Shown piece after piece: positions 1 to 4,856 of a stretch of 5,748 bases of DNA. The stretch comes from Pseudomonadota bacterium (GTDB taxonomy: Bacteria > Desulfobacterota > Desulfarculia > Desulfarculales > JAHJDS01). Every line of letters starts with the position of its first letter. The stretch's first letter is position 1. The notes below the pieces were generated by a model. The model did no database searches. It saw only the letters and a program-made list of their open reading frames with translations, and was not told where the DNA came from. Location of the stretch: positions 1-5,748 of the forward strand of contig JAHJDS010000481.1 in NCBI GenBank assembly GCA_018812395.1, written 5' to 3'. Both the position numbers and the translations under genes were made by a program.

Positions 1-79
1 CGGGCCACCAGTTCCGGGGGCCAAAGGCGGCGAGCAGGGAACCGTGGATCTCCATCAACTGATCGGCCAGGGAGGACAT
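1..79 (-). CDS. Endonuclease III-like (HhH-GPD) DNA glycosylase, N-terminus only
   Basis: Only the first 26 codons lie in the window; the gene runs off the left edge. The protein begins MSSLADQLMEIHGSLLAAF and continues GPRNWWP. The 'LLxxFGPxxWWP' start is, from family knowledge, typical of the bacterial and archaeal endonuclease III-domain proteins (HhH-GPD base-excision glycosylases), in which it comes just before the 'PFE..VGAILTQNT' segment. Such enzymes remove damaged bases from DNA, and some also cut the abasic site. The catalytic Lys/Asp and any iron-sulfur cluster are outside the window, so activity cannot be judged. The ATG at 79-77 is chosen because the motif starts soon after it. 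It has no Shine-Dalgarno at usable distance (the nearest GGAGG, at 108-104, is 24 bases away), and a promoter ends 6 bases upstream, so the mRNA may be leaderless. A second ATG at 87-85 is in another frame and stops after ten codons. Confidence 0.66.
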   Translation of the reverse strand, partial: MSSLADQLMEIHGSLLAAFGPRNWWP

Positions 80-85
80 GGAGGC

Positions 86-115
86 ATTGTAGCGTCCGGG
101 TCGCCTCCGGGGCAA
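86..115 (-). promoter_or_regulatory. Sigma-70-type promoter of the glycosylase gene
   Basis: Read on the minus strand there is a -35 box TTGCCC (115-110), an 18-base spacer and a -10 box TACAAT (91-86). Six bases separate the -10 box from the ATG at 79-77, so the expected transcription start coincides with the A of the start codon. The -10 box matches 5 of 6 consensus bases and the -35 box 4 of 6. The AT-rich stretch at about 135-152 lies upstream and might act as an UP element. No transcript data support this; it is a sequence match only. Confidence 0.5.
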
Positions 116-152
116 GCGGAGCCTGGGACGTCTGCAAATTACTTAAAGATTT

Positions 153-186
153 CGGCCCCACGGGTCCGACTCACCCCCTGGGGCCG
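153..186. terminator. Strong hairpin, possible terminator or structured leader
   Basis: CGGCCCCA (153-160) is perfectly complementary to TGGGGCCG (179-186). Inside it GGGT (162-165) pairs with ACCC (173-176) around a 7-base loop, with only small bulges between the two stems. That is 12 base pairs in a 34-base element. Neither strand has a clean run of T right after the stem: on the minus strand the following bases are moderately AT-rich (AAATCTTTAAGTAATTT), and on the plus strand a T-rich patch comes only about 15-20 bases later. It may be a weak terminator on the minus strand or an insulating hairpin upstream of the glycosylase promoter. Confidence 0.4.
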
Positions 187-284
187 GTGTCATCTGGTGT
201 CGATTTTCTTGACCGTGATCTTCCCTGGGGGGGGGCCGGACGGGCGACCGTGGCCGGACATCACCTGACATGGAGAAGCCTTGA

Positions 285-314
285 TTGACCTTCGGCCGGC
301 AGGTGGGCTACCAT
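285..314 (+). promoter_or_regulatory. Possible promoter of the zinc-ribbon gene
   Basis: TTGACC (285-290) and TACCAT (309-314) are separated by 18 bases, giving 5 of 6 and 4 of 6 matches to the sigma-70 consensus. A start near 321 would leave a 5' leader of about 95 bases before the ATG at 416. In so GC-rich a region a match like this is suggestive but not strong. Confidence 0.3.
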
Positions 315-415
315 GTTCCCGATGCCGGGAGCCGGCGAACGTGATCGTCCGGGGTCGCTCACCCAGGGGACGAAACGTCATCATGGCCGTCAATTCCGCG
401 GACAGATCAGGGCCC

Positions 416-586
416 ATGAAATGTAGTGAGTGCCACACCCCGATCAAGGCGGGTGAGGAATACCATCACCAATCAAGAACATTTTGTGTGGAGTGTTGTG
501 TAGATCTCCGCCGGCCTCGGATTCGCAAGACACATTGGCAATATGTTGTGTCGGTAAGACACGAATATCTAACCAAAAACGACTGA
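416..586 (+). CDS. Small double-CxxC zinc-ribbon-like protein
   Basis: This encodes 56 residues. It opens MKCSECHTPIKAGEEYHH, has a second cysteine knuckle FCVECC, and ends in a basic and aromatic tail (RKTHWQYVVSVRHEYL). C3/C6 and C24/C27 form two CxxC pairs 17 residues apart, with C28 extra; this spacing fits a four-cysteine zinc ribbon. The function is unknown; binding nucleic acid or a protein partner is possible, and no enzyme motif is seen. The ATG at 416 is preferred because the metal motif starts two codons later. An in-frame ATG at 383 would add 11 unremarkable residues and has AGGGGA (365-370) at a long 12-base spacing. The start at 416 has only CAGGG very close to it. The gene is about 47% G+C by my count, far below its neighbours, with codons rare here (AGA, ACA, TCA, CTA, GTA). 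It converges on the HExxH gene with a 49-base gap. Confidence 0.66.
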   Translation: MKCSECHTPIKAGEEYHHQSRTFCVECCVDLRRPRIRKTHWQYVVSVRHEYLTKND

Positions 587-635
587 TCAGGCGGCGTCGA
601 GCGGTTGAGGACAAGGCCTCGCCGGCCCTCACCCT

Positions 636-1196
636 TCAGGTCCGGACCACCCGGGGCCAGCGGTGGGCCTGGGCGTGATGGCCGTAGAATTCGAGGACCA
701 GGGGCATGTTCTCGAGGTTTCTTTTGTTGAGAATCTCGTGGGTCAGGCCGTGGACCGTGATTTCCTCCCTTTCCTTGCGGTCCGGGTCGGCCTGGTAGAG
801 CTGCAAAAAGCGGGTGAAGCGAACCACGTGGATCAACTCGTGGGTCAGGACGTAGACCAACAGCGGGAAGAAGATGTCCCGGGCCTCGCCGTCCAGGGCC
901 CGGAGGATGTTGTGGTCCTGGACGCAGATGCGGTAGTGGTCCTGGGGCCGGACGTCCTCCTTCTGGACGAGGTAGCACAGCACCTGGGCGAAGACGTGGG
1001 GCAACATCTCGTGGGCGGCCAGGTGCTCGCCCGAGACCAGTTCCAGGCCGATGCGGTCCCAGTGGCTCGAACTGTGGTGAAAGTGGTCGGCCACCGCGTC
1101 CTCGGCCACGTCGGCGGCCTTGAGCAGTTTTTCCAACTGATGTTCGTCGAACAGGCGAGGCACTACAATCCCGAGTCGGCCGTCATGAAGGGCCAT
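636..1196 (-). CDS. Uncharacterised HExxH putative zinc metalloprotease
   Basis: This encodes 186 residues. A hydrophobic helix leads into VLTHELIHVVRF, an HExxH zinc motif with ligands H119 and H123 and general base E120. A charged segment KEREEITVHGLTHEI follows, in which E144/E145, H149 or H153/E154 could give the third ligand. The C-terminus has a further His cluster (H173, H174, H178). No signal peptide or long membrane span is evident, so the protein is probably cytoplasmic. The motif and helix context are seen; protease activity is inferred, and I do not recognise a named family. The ATG follows the ddl stop with no gap (TAAATG), and there is no strong Shine-Dalgarno in the A-rich end of ddl, so translation probably depends on coupling to ddl. 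It is the last gene of the HD-ddl operon. Confidence 0.75.
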   Translation of the reverse strand: MALHDGRLGIVVPRLFDEHQLEKLLKAADVAEDAVADHFHHSSSHWDRIGLELVSGEHLAAHEMLPHVFAQVLCYLVQKEDVRPQDHYRICVQDHNILRALDGEARDIFFPLLVYVLTHELIHVVRFTRFLQLYQADPDRKEREEITVHGLTHEILNKRNLENMPLVLEFYGHHAQAHRWPRVVRT

Positions 1197-2141
1197 TTAT
1201 TTTTTTCTGGCCAGGGCCAGCTCGATCAGCCGATCCAACAGGGCCGCCATGTCCATCCCGGCCACGGCCGCGGCCTGGGGTAACAACGAGGTCTCGGTCA
1301 TGCCGGGGATGGTGTTGGTCTCGAGCAGATAGGGCGTATCACCCCGGCCCGAGTCCAGGATGAGGTCGGTTCGGGAATACCCCGTGAGATTCAGGGCCAG
1401 GTGGGCGGCCAGGCCCAGTTCCTGGACCCGCCTGGTCAGTTCGTCCGGGATGGGGGCCGGACAGACCTCGTGGGTGGCGCCGGAGATGTACTTGGCCCGG
1501 TAGTCGAAGTACTCGTACCCGTCCCCGGGGGTGATCTCGACCACGGGCAGGGCCACGGGGTCGTGGTTGCCGATCACGGCCACGGTCAGCTCCCGGCCGA
1601 TGACCCGGCGCTCGATCAACACCGTCGAGTCGCTGGCCAAGGCGATTTCCAGGGCCGTTTCCAGTTCCGCCTCGCTCCGGGGCATGCTCATGCCCAGCGA
1701 GGACCCTTCCCGGGCCGGCTTGACCACCACCTGGGGACCCAGCTCCCCGAACACCGCGGCCGAGTCCACCTCCTGGCCGGCCCGAACGACCATGTCCTCG
1801 ATCACCGGCAGGCCGGCCGCCCGGAACAGGGCCTTGCTGATCACTTTGTCCATGGACACGACGCACCCGGCCGCCCCGGCGCACTGATAGGGCACGTCCA
1901 GCAGGTCCAGCAGGCCCTGGACCGTGCCGTCCTCGCCCCACCGGCCGTGCAGCATGATCAGGGCCACGTCCAGCCCCGGGGCCAGCTCGACCAGGGTCCC
2001 CAGGTCCGTGGCCGGGTCCAGGGACACGACCTCGTACTTGCCGCGGTCCAGGGCGGCCAGGACGTTCCGGCCGCTCTGGAGGGAAATCTCTCGTTCCTGG
2101 GATCGGCCGCCGGACAGGACGGCCACCTTCAGCTTGGCCAT
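1197..2141 (-). CDS. ddl: D-alanine--D-alanine ligase
   Basis: This cytoplasmic ATP-grasp enzyme joins two D-alanines, using ATP, to make the dipeptide that MurF adds to the peptidoglycan precursor. At 314 residues it has the normal length for a short DdlB-type ligase. N-terminal motif: SGGRSQEREISLQSG (10-24), with E16 matching the substrate-contacting glutamate of E. coli DdlB. Next come HGRWGEDG (65-72), SMDK (96-99), the ATP-grasp loop VVKPAREGSSLGMS (139-152) with K141 and S147, and IERRVIGRELTV (176-187). R257, E274 and N276 (in LLETNTIPGMT) match the arginine and the metal-binding Glu/Asn pair. AKY at 216-218 keeps the tyrosine (Y218, like DdlB Y216) that marks D-Ala-D-Ala rather than D-Ala-D-Lac ligases. 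The start overlaps the HD gene by 13 bases; a GGAGG (2159-2155) lies 13 bases upstream, which is long, so translational coupling is likely. Confidence 0.97.
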   Translation of the reverse strand: MAKLKVAVLSGGRSQEREISLQSGRNVLAALDRGKYEVVSLDPATDLGTLVELAPGLDVALIMLHGRWGEDGTVQGLLDLLDVPYQCAGAAGCVVSMDKVISKALFRAAGLPVIEDMVVRAGQEVDSAAVFGELGPQVVVKPAREGSSLGMSMPRSEAELETALEIALASDSTVLIERRVIGRELTVAVIGNHDPVALPVVEITPGDGYEYFDYRAKYISGATHEVCPAPIPDELTRRVQELGLAAHLALNLTGYSRTDLILDSGRGDTPYLLETNTIPGMTETSLLPQAAAVAGMDMAALLDRLIELALARKK

Positions 2142-2677
2142 GGGCGTGACTCGGCCTCCAGATCCTGGGGTTCAAAGGGCAGCAGGGCGAAGATTTTTTG
2201 CTCCAGGCGCTTGCTGCGGAGCAAGTTTTGATGCATCCTGGCCAACCGGTCGGCGTCGCCTTGGCCATATCGTTCGGCCAGGTCCTCGAAGCGCCGGTCC
2301 AGACTGACCACCTGCTGGTGACGGACCCGTTTGTCGGCGTAGTTGATCAGATGGGCCTCGCTGAGCGGCGCGTCCGGGTCAATGACCACGTGGGTCAGGC
2401 AGATGTCCCCGATCTCGGGGTATCCCAGGGCGGTGAGGCGTTCGTGGCCGACCAGGGCGTGATTGGCGCCGTTCTCGAGACCGTCCATCTTGGCGATGTC
2501 GTGCAGCAGCCCCCCGGCCCGGACCAGATCGAGGTCGAACCGCCGGCCGTGCCGGTTGAGGGCCCGGCCCAGGGTCAGGGCCAGGCGGGCCACCAGGGCC
2601 GAGTGGGCCACGATGTGGTCGGGCACCCCGGCCTCGGCCAACAGGCGCTCAGATGTCTTTTGGTCCGGGACGTTCAA
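2129..2677 (-). CDS. HD-domain metal-dependent phosphohydrolase
   Basis: This encodes 182 residues and is soluble, with no signal peptide. The HD signature is complete: H25 (IVAHSALVARLA), the H59-D60 doublet in GGLLHDIAK, H73 and H78 in NHALVGHERL, and D115 in INYADKRV. The segment after it, VVSLDRRFEDLAERYGQGD (123-141), is usual for small stand-alone HD/HDIG proteins. The family hydrolyses phosphate esters of nucleotides or related molecules with a bound metal; the substrate here is unknown. The start is TTG at 2677-2675, supported by a strong Shine-Dalgarno AGGGGAG (2691-2685) at 7 bases; no ATG serves this frame near the conserved region. It is first in an operon with ddl, overlapping it by 13 bases, and has a plausible promoter just upstream. 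Confidence 0.9.
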   Translation of the reverse strand: MNVPDQKTSERLLAEAGVPDHIVAHSALVARLALTLGRALNRHGRRFDLDLVRAGGLLHDIAKMDGLENGANHALVGHERLTALGYPEIGDICLTHVVIDPDAPLSEAHLINYADKRVRHQQVVSLDRRFEDLAERYGQGDADRLARMHQNLLRSKRLEQKIFALLPFEPQDLEAESRPWPS

Positions 2678-2684
2678 TCGGTCT

Positions 2685-2691
2685 CTCCCCT
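2685..2691 (-). promoter_or_regulatory. Shine-Dalgarno fixing the TTG start of the HD gene
   Basis: On the minus strand AGGGGAG is followed by seven bases and then TTG (2677-2675). The good match and spacing support TTG initiation. Confidence 0.65.
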
Positions 2692-2698
2692 GGGATGA

Positions 2699-2728
2699 AG
2701 TGTAGGCCAGGCCGGCGAGTTAAATCAA
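2699..2728 (-). promoter_or_regulatory. Promoter of the HD-ddl-HExxH operon
   Basis: On the minus strand there is TTGATT (2728-2723), an 18-base spacer and TACACT (2704-2699), each with 4 of 6 matches to sigma-70 consensus. The start would fall near 2692, leaving a leader of about 15 bases that just includes the Shine-Dalgarno. It is back to back with the possible promoter of the divergent cluster; the two -35 boxes are 7 bases apart. Confidence 0.45.
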
Positions 2729-2735
2729 GCCCCTC

Positions 2736-2764
2736 TTGCGGGCGACCCGGGGGCGGTGTATCGT
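2736..2764 (+). promoter_or_regulatory. Possible promoter of the divergent secreted protein-patatin-DUF3859 cluster
   Basis: TTGCGG (2736-2741), a 17-base spacer and TATCGT (2759-2764) give a moderate sigma-70 match. A start near 2771 would leave a leader of about 38 bases before the ATG at 2809. Confidence 0.3.
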
Positions 2765-2808
2765 ATGGCGTCGGAGATTATTCGGGAAACAAGACGGGAG
2801 ATGGGGAT

Positions 2809-3201
2809 ATGGCGAACGTGTGGCGAGGCGGTGGTGTCGTTTTGGCCGTGGTTTGTCTGCTGGTCGGACCGGGTCTGGCCGCGACCCGGCCGGCCACCGG
2901 ACCGGGGCCGAAACCCGTGTCCTGGGCCGGGGTGTGGCGGACCACTTTCGGGGTGCTGACCCTGACCCAGGAGGGAACCCGGGTCACGGGGACCTATGGC
3001 TACCGCAAAGGCCGGCTCAAGGGCGTGGCCCAAGGGCGGTCCCTGCGCGGCCGGTGGTACGAGGGCGCGGCCGACCGGGACGAGTACCGGGGCGACTTCG
3101 AGTTCAAGATGATGCCCGACGGGAACTACTTCATGGGCCGCTGGGGCAAGGGGTTCAACAACCCGATGCGCGGCCGGTGGGTCGGGCGGCGGATGAAGTA
3201 G
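2809..3201 (+). CDS. Secreted small beta-rich protein of unknown function
   Basis: This encodes 130 residues. Residues 1-25 form a signal peptide: MANVWR, then a hydrophobic core GVVLAVVCLLVGPGL, with likely signal peptidase I cleavage near GLAA/T. The cysteine at 16 has no proper lipobox before it, so a lipoprotein is unlikely. The mature part has short glycine/tryptophan strands: WAGVWRTTFGVLTLTQEG (39-56), VTGTYGYRKGRLKGVAQG (59-76), LRGRWYEG (79-86), DFEFKMMPDGNYFMGRWGKG (96-115) and GRWVGRR (122-128). This 'GxW..FG.L.L.Q.G..V.G.Y' pattern is common in small exported beta-sheet (lipocalin- or avidin-like) domains of unknown role; the fold is inferred from pattern alone. The mature protein is very basic at its C-terminus. 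The ATG at 2809 is chosen for the signal peptide and for GGGAG (2796-2800) 8 bases upstream; the frame stays open further upstream without such support. It is first of three codirectional genes, 52 bases before the patatin gene. Confidence 0.82.
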   Translation: MANVWRGGGVVLAVVCLLVGPGLAATRPATGPGPKPVSWAGVWRTTFGVLTLTQEGTRVTGTYGYRKGRLKGVAQGRSLRGRWYEGAADRDEYRGDFEFKMMPDGNYFMGRWGKGFNNPMRGRWVGRRMK

Positions 3202-3238
3202 GTCGGGGAGTATCGTGGTCGGGCGGGACTTTTGCCCC

Positions 3239-3243
3239 GGAGG
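3239..3243 (+). promoter_or_regulatory. Shine-Dalgarno of the patatin gene
   Basis: GGAGG lies 7 bases before an in-frame GTG (3251) and 10 bases before the adjoining ATG (3254). It rules out the more distant upstream GTG at 3215 as the main start and leaves the choice between GTG and ATG open by one residue. Confidence 0.6.
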
Positions 3244-3253
3244 TGGGGCCGTG

Positions 3254-4282
3254 ATGACCCGACAACGGCCCGGATCGAGCGGCGGGGCCGACTATGCCCT
3301 GGCCCTGGGCGGCGGCGGCGCCCGGGGCGTGGCCCACATCGGCGTCGTTCAGGCCCTGGAAGAGGCCGGTTTGAGGCCGGGGCTGATCACGGGCACCAGC
3401 ATGGGGGCCGTGGTCGGGGCGGTCTATGCCCGGCGGCCGGAAGGTGACGGCGGCTGGGCTCGGCTGCAACAATTTCTGGTCAGCGACCTCTATCGCCGGA
3501 CCAAGGTCGAGTTCATCCAGCCCGCCGAGGAACGGGGCGGCCTGGCCCAGCGGGCCAGGTACTTCGTCCAGCGGGCCTACATGCAGGGTCGGGTCCTGAC
3601 CCGGCCGTCGGTCCTGTCGCTGGATGTCATTCGAGACGTGGTCGAATTCTTCATCGAGGAGGGATACCTCGAGGACACCCGGGTGCCCTTTGCCGTCGTG
3701 GCCACGGACCTGGGCAGCGGCCAGGCGGTGACCCTGAATCAGGGGCCGATCCGGGAGGCGATCCTGGCCAGCATGTCCATGCCGGTGTTCATGGCCCCGG
3801 TGGAACTGGGCGGCCGGCTGCTGATGGACGGCGGAGTGGTCAGCCTGGTGCCTATCGAGTCGGCCATCGCCTTGGGCGCCACCCGGGTGGTGGCCGTGGA
3901 CGTGGAAAAGAAACTGACCGGGCTCACGACCGGACTGAGCGCCTTGGAGTACATCTTTCGGGCGGACGAAATCCAGGGGAATGAACTGAGACGATTCAAG
4001 AACCGGGCGGCCGACCTGGTGCTGGTTCCCGAGGTGGGCGACATCCACTGGTCCGACTTCCGGGCCGTGGAGGAGGTCTACGCCGCGGGCCGGGCCGTGA
4101 TCGAGCAAAACATCGAGGCCATCCGACGGGTGGTCACGGCGCCGGCGCCGCGCCGGCCGCCCCCCCAGCCACCGGCCGTGACGCCGGCCCGGAGGGGGCT
4201 GTGGAGCGTCCTGACAAGACTGTGGTCCAAAAAGAGGAGGGGCGCGGGTCCGGCGGCCCGGACGACCCAGGTCGGCCGATGA
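3254..4282 (+). CDS. Patatin-like phospholipase (serine lipid acylhydrolase)
   Basis: This encodes 342 residues and belongs to the RssA/patatin-type alpha/beta hydrolases, which cleave acyl chains from phospholipids or other esters with a Ser-Asp dyad. All three signatures are present: the oxyanion-hole loop LGGGGARG (18-25), the nucleophile elbow GTSMG (47-51, Ser49) and the DGG motif (192-194, Asp192). VAHIGVVQALEEAG and ASMSMPVFMAPVE are also typical. The core ends near residue 295; a tail of about 45 residues follows, rich in Pro, Arg and Ala (PRRPPPQPPAV, later SKKRRG), likely disordered and basic, perhaps for membrane contact. There is no signal peptide, so the enzyme is probably cytoplasmic or peripheral. 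The ATG at 3254 is given; GTG at 3251 is equally possible. The stop overlaps an in-frame ATG of the next gene (ATGA at 4279), consistent with an operon. Confidence 0.95.
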   Translation: MTRQRPGSSGGADYALALGGGGARGVAHIGVVQALEEAGLRPGLITGTSMGAVVGAVYARRPEGDGGWARLQQFLVSDLYRRTKVEFIQPAEERGGLAQRARYFVQRAYMQGRVLTRPSVLSLDVIRDVVEFFIEEGYLEDTRVPFAVVATDLGSGQAVTLNQGPIREAILASMSMPVFMAPVELGGRLLMDGGVVSLVPIESAIALGATRVVAVDVEKKLTGLTTGLSALEYIFRADEIQGNELRRFKNRAADLVLVPEVGDIHWSDFRAVEEVYAAGRAVIEQNIEAIRRVVTAPAPRRPPPQPPAVTPARRGLWSVLTRLWSKKRRGAGPAARTTQVGR

Positions 4283-4320
4283 CCAACGGGAGACGAGGCG
4301 TGGACCAGGGGGGGAGCACC

Positions 4321-4809
4321 ATGAGAAGAGGCGCGAGCGCGACGCTGGCCATGGTCATGGGACTGGTCATGACGGTTGTCGGGGCCCAGGCGGGTCCGGC
4401 CGAAGTCGCCGTCGAGGTCGTCGAATTCGGCCTCTACACCCTGCGGCCCATGGAGGGCGGCACCTGGCCCCGGAGCGGCCCCGGTATGCTCCAGGTGTCT
4501 TTGATGCGGCGGCCATATCTCCGGTCCACGGTGGTGCCCCTCAAACCAGGGATCGTGTTCGGGCTGAGTTTCAGGCTCAAGAGGGGAGTCTCGGCCGCGA
4601 CGCCGATCCGGATCATCGTCGACGGTCCGCCCCTGACCACGGATCGGACCGGACGCCACCGCTACCAGGCCGGCCAAGTCACGGTCCTGGCGGGTCAGGT
4701 CCAGCACGTCTTGATCCGGTTGACGTCCGCGGACGTGGCCGGTGGGTATCGGGTACGTCTGTTTTATCGTGGCCGTCAGCTGGCCGGCCGGGCGTTTCAG
4801 ATAAAATAG
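4321..4809 (+). CDS. Secreted DUF3859-like protein
   Basis: This encodes 162 residues. Residues 1-24 form a signal peptide (MRRG, hydrophobic ATLAMVMGLVMTVVG, cleavage after AQA). The mature part opens VEVVEFGLYTL and ends RVRLFYRGRQLAGRAFQI, with LRSTVVPLKPGIVFGLSFRLK in the middle. This order (a 'vdyGiY' start, a 'G..FG..y.i' middle and a 'G.w.v.l.y.gr.la...F.v' end) matches my memory of DUF3859, a beta-sandwich-like domain of unknown function; no search was run. A periplasmic or exported location is inferred. The ATG at 4321 has GGAG (4313-4316) within a G-rich run 4 bases upstream and gives a clean signal peptide. An in-frame ATG at 4279 overlaps the patatin stop and would add 14 hydrophilic residues. 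It is the last gene of the cluster; no terminator separates it from the MarR gene. Confidence 0.82.
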   Translation: MRRGASATLAMVMGLVMTVVGAQAGPAEVAVEVVEFGLYTLRPMEGGTWPRSGPGMLQVSLMRRPYLRSTVVPLKPGIVFGLSFRLKRGVSAATPIRIIVDGPPLTTDRTGRHRYQAGQVTVLAGQVQHVLIRLTSADVAGGYRVRLFYRGRQLAGRAFQIK

Positions 4810-4823
4810 TTTTTAAATAGTTT
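4804..4823 (+). repeat. AAATAGTTT direct repeat, 11-base period
   Basis: AAATAGTTT occurs at 4804-4812 and again at 4815-4823, so the copies sit about one DNA helical turn apart on the same face. The first covers the stop codon of the DUF3859 gene and the second runs into the MarR -35 box and operator. It could be an accessory site or A/T-tract bending; chance in AT-rich DNA is possible. Confidence 0.4.
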
Positions 4824-4837
4824 GACATTCAAATTAT
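4817..4837. promoter_or_regulatory. Candidate MarR operator (inverted repeat)
   Basis: ATAGTTTGA (4817-4825) and TCAAATTAT (4829-4837) form an inverted repeat with 8 of 9 pairs matching around a CAT centre. The size (about 20 bases), AT-richness and position over the -35 box are what MarR-family dimers commonly use for autorepression. Binding by this protein is inferred from adjacency. Confidence 0.55.
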
Positions 4838-4850
4838 AGTGAGTTAATCT
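4822..4850 (+). promoter_or_regulatory. Near-consensus promoter of the MarR gene
   Basis: TTGACA (4822-4827, perfect), a 17-base spacer and TAATCT (4845-4850, 4 of 6) make the strongest sigma-70 promoter in the window. Only six bases separate the -10 box from the ATG, so transcription should start at or next to the A of the start codon, giving a leaderless mRNA. No Shine-Dalgarno is present upstream, which agrees. Confidence 0.75.
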
Positions 4851-4856
4851 CGGGCT

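Larger units (their letters stand above)
80..415. other. Intergenic region between glycosylase and zinc-ribbon genes
   Basis: No convincing gene is seen in these 336 bases. They hold the glycosylase promoter (86-115), an AT-rich patch (about 135-152), a strong hairpin (153-186), a run of nine G (227-235) and a possible promoter for the zinc-ribbon gene (285-314). The reading frame of the zinc-ribbon gene stays open back to a TTG at 281, but the extra residues are low-complexity and unlike a domain, so they are not annotated as coding. Confidence 0.6.

Noticed and set aside
190..258. Resemblance of GKITVKKIDTR to the start of MADS-box domains
   Set aside because: Only 11 residues, followed at once by a stop; too short to support any family link.
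281..415. Longer start (TTG at 281) for the zinc-ribbon gene
   Set aside because: The added 45 residues are low-complexity and unlike a domain; the metal motif begins right after the ATG at 416.
587..635. Possible bidirectional terminator between the convergent zinc-ribbon and HExxH genes
   Set aside because: Only short GAGG/CCTC or GGCC/GGCC stems can form and neither strand has a T run.
663..1283. 206-codon plus-strand ORF
   Set aside because: It lies antisense to the HExxH gene and the end of ddl; its Val/Gln/Asp-rich protein is the mirror of high-GC codons and shows no domain.
1401..2231. 276-codon plus-strand ORF
   Set aside because: It is antisense to ddl, which has every family motif; the His/Gln/Gly-rich composition is typical of a shadow frame.
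1339..2268. 309-codon minus-strand ORF in another frame over ddl and HD
   Set aside because: Its Gly/Arg/Pro-rich translation has no domain, and it overlaps two well-supported genes on the same strand.
3155..4108. 317-codon minus-strand ORF
   Set aside because: It is antisense to the patatin gene, whose catalytic motifs are intact; its composition is that of a shadow frame.
4078..4707. 209-codon minus-strand ORF
   Set aside because: It is antisense to the patatin end and the DUF3859 gene; no motif or ribosome site was seen.
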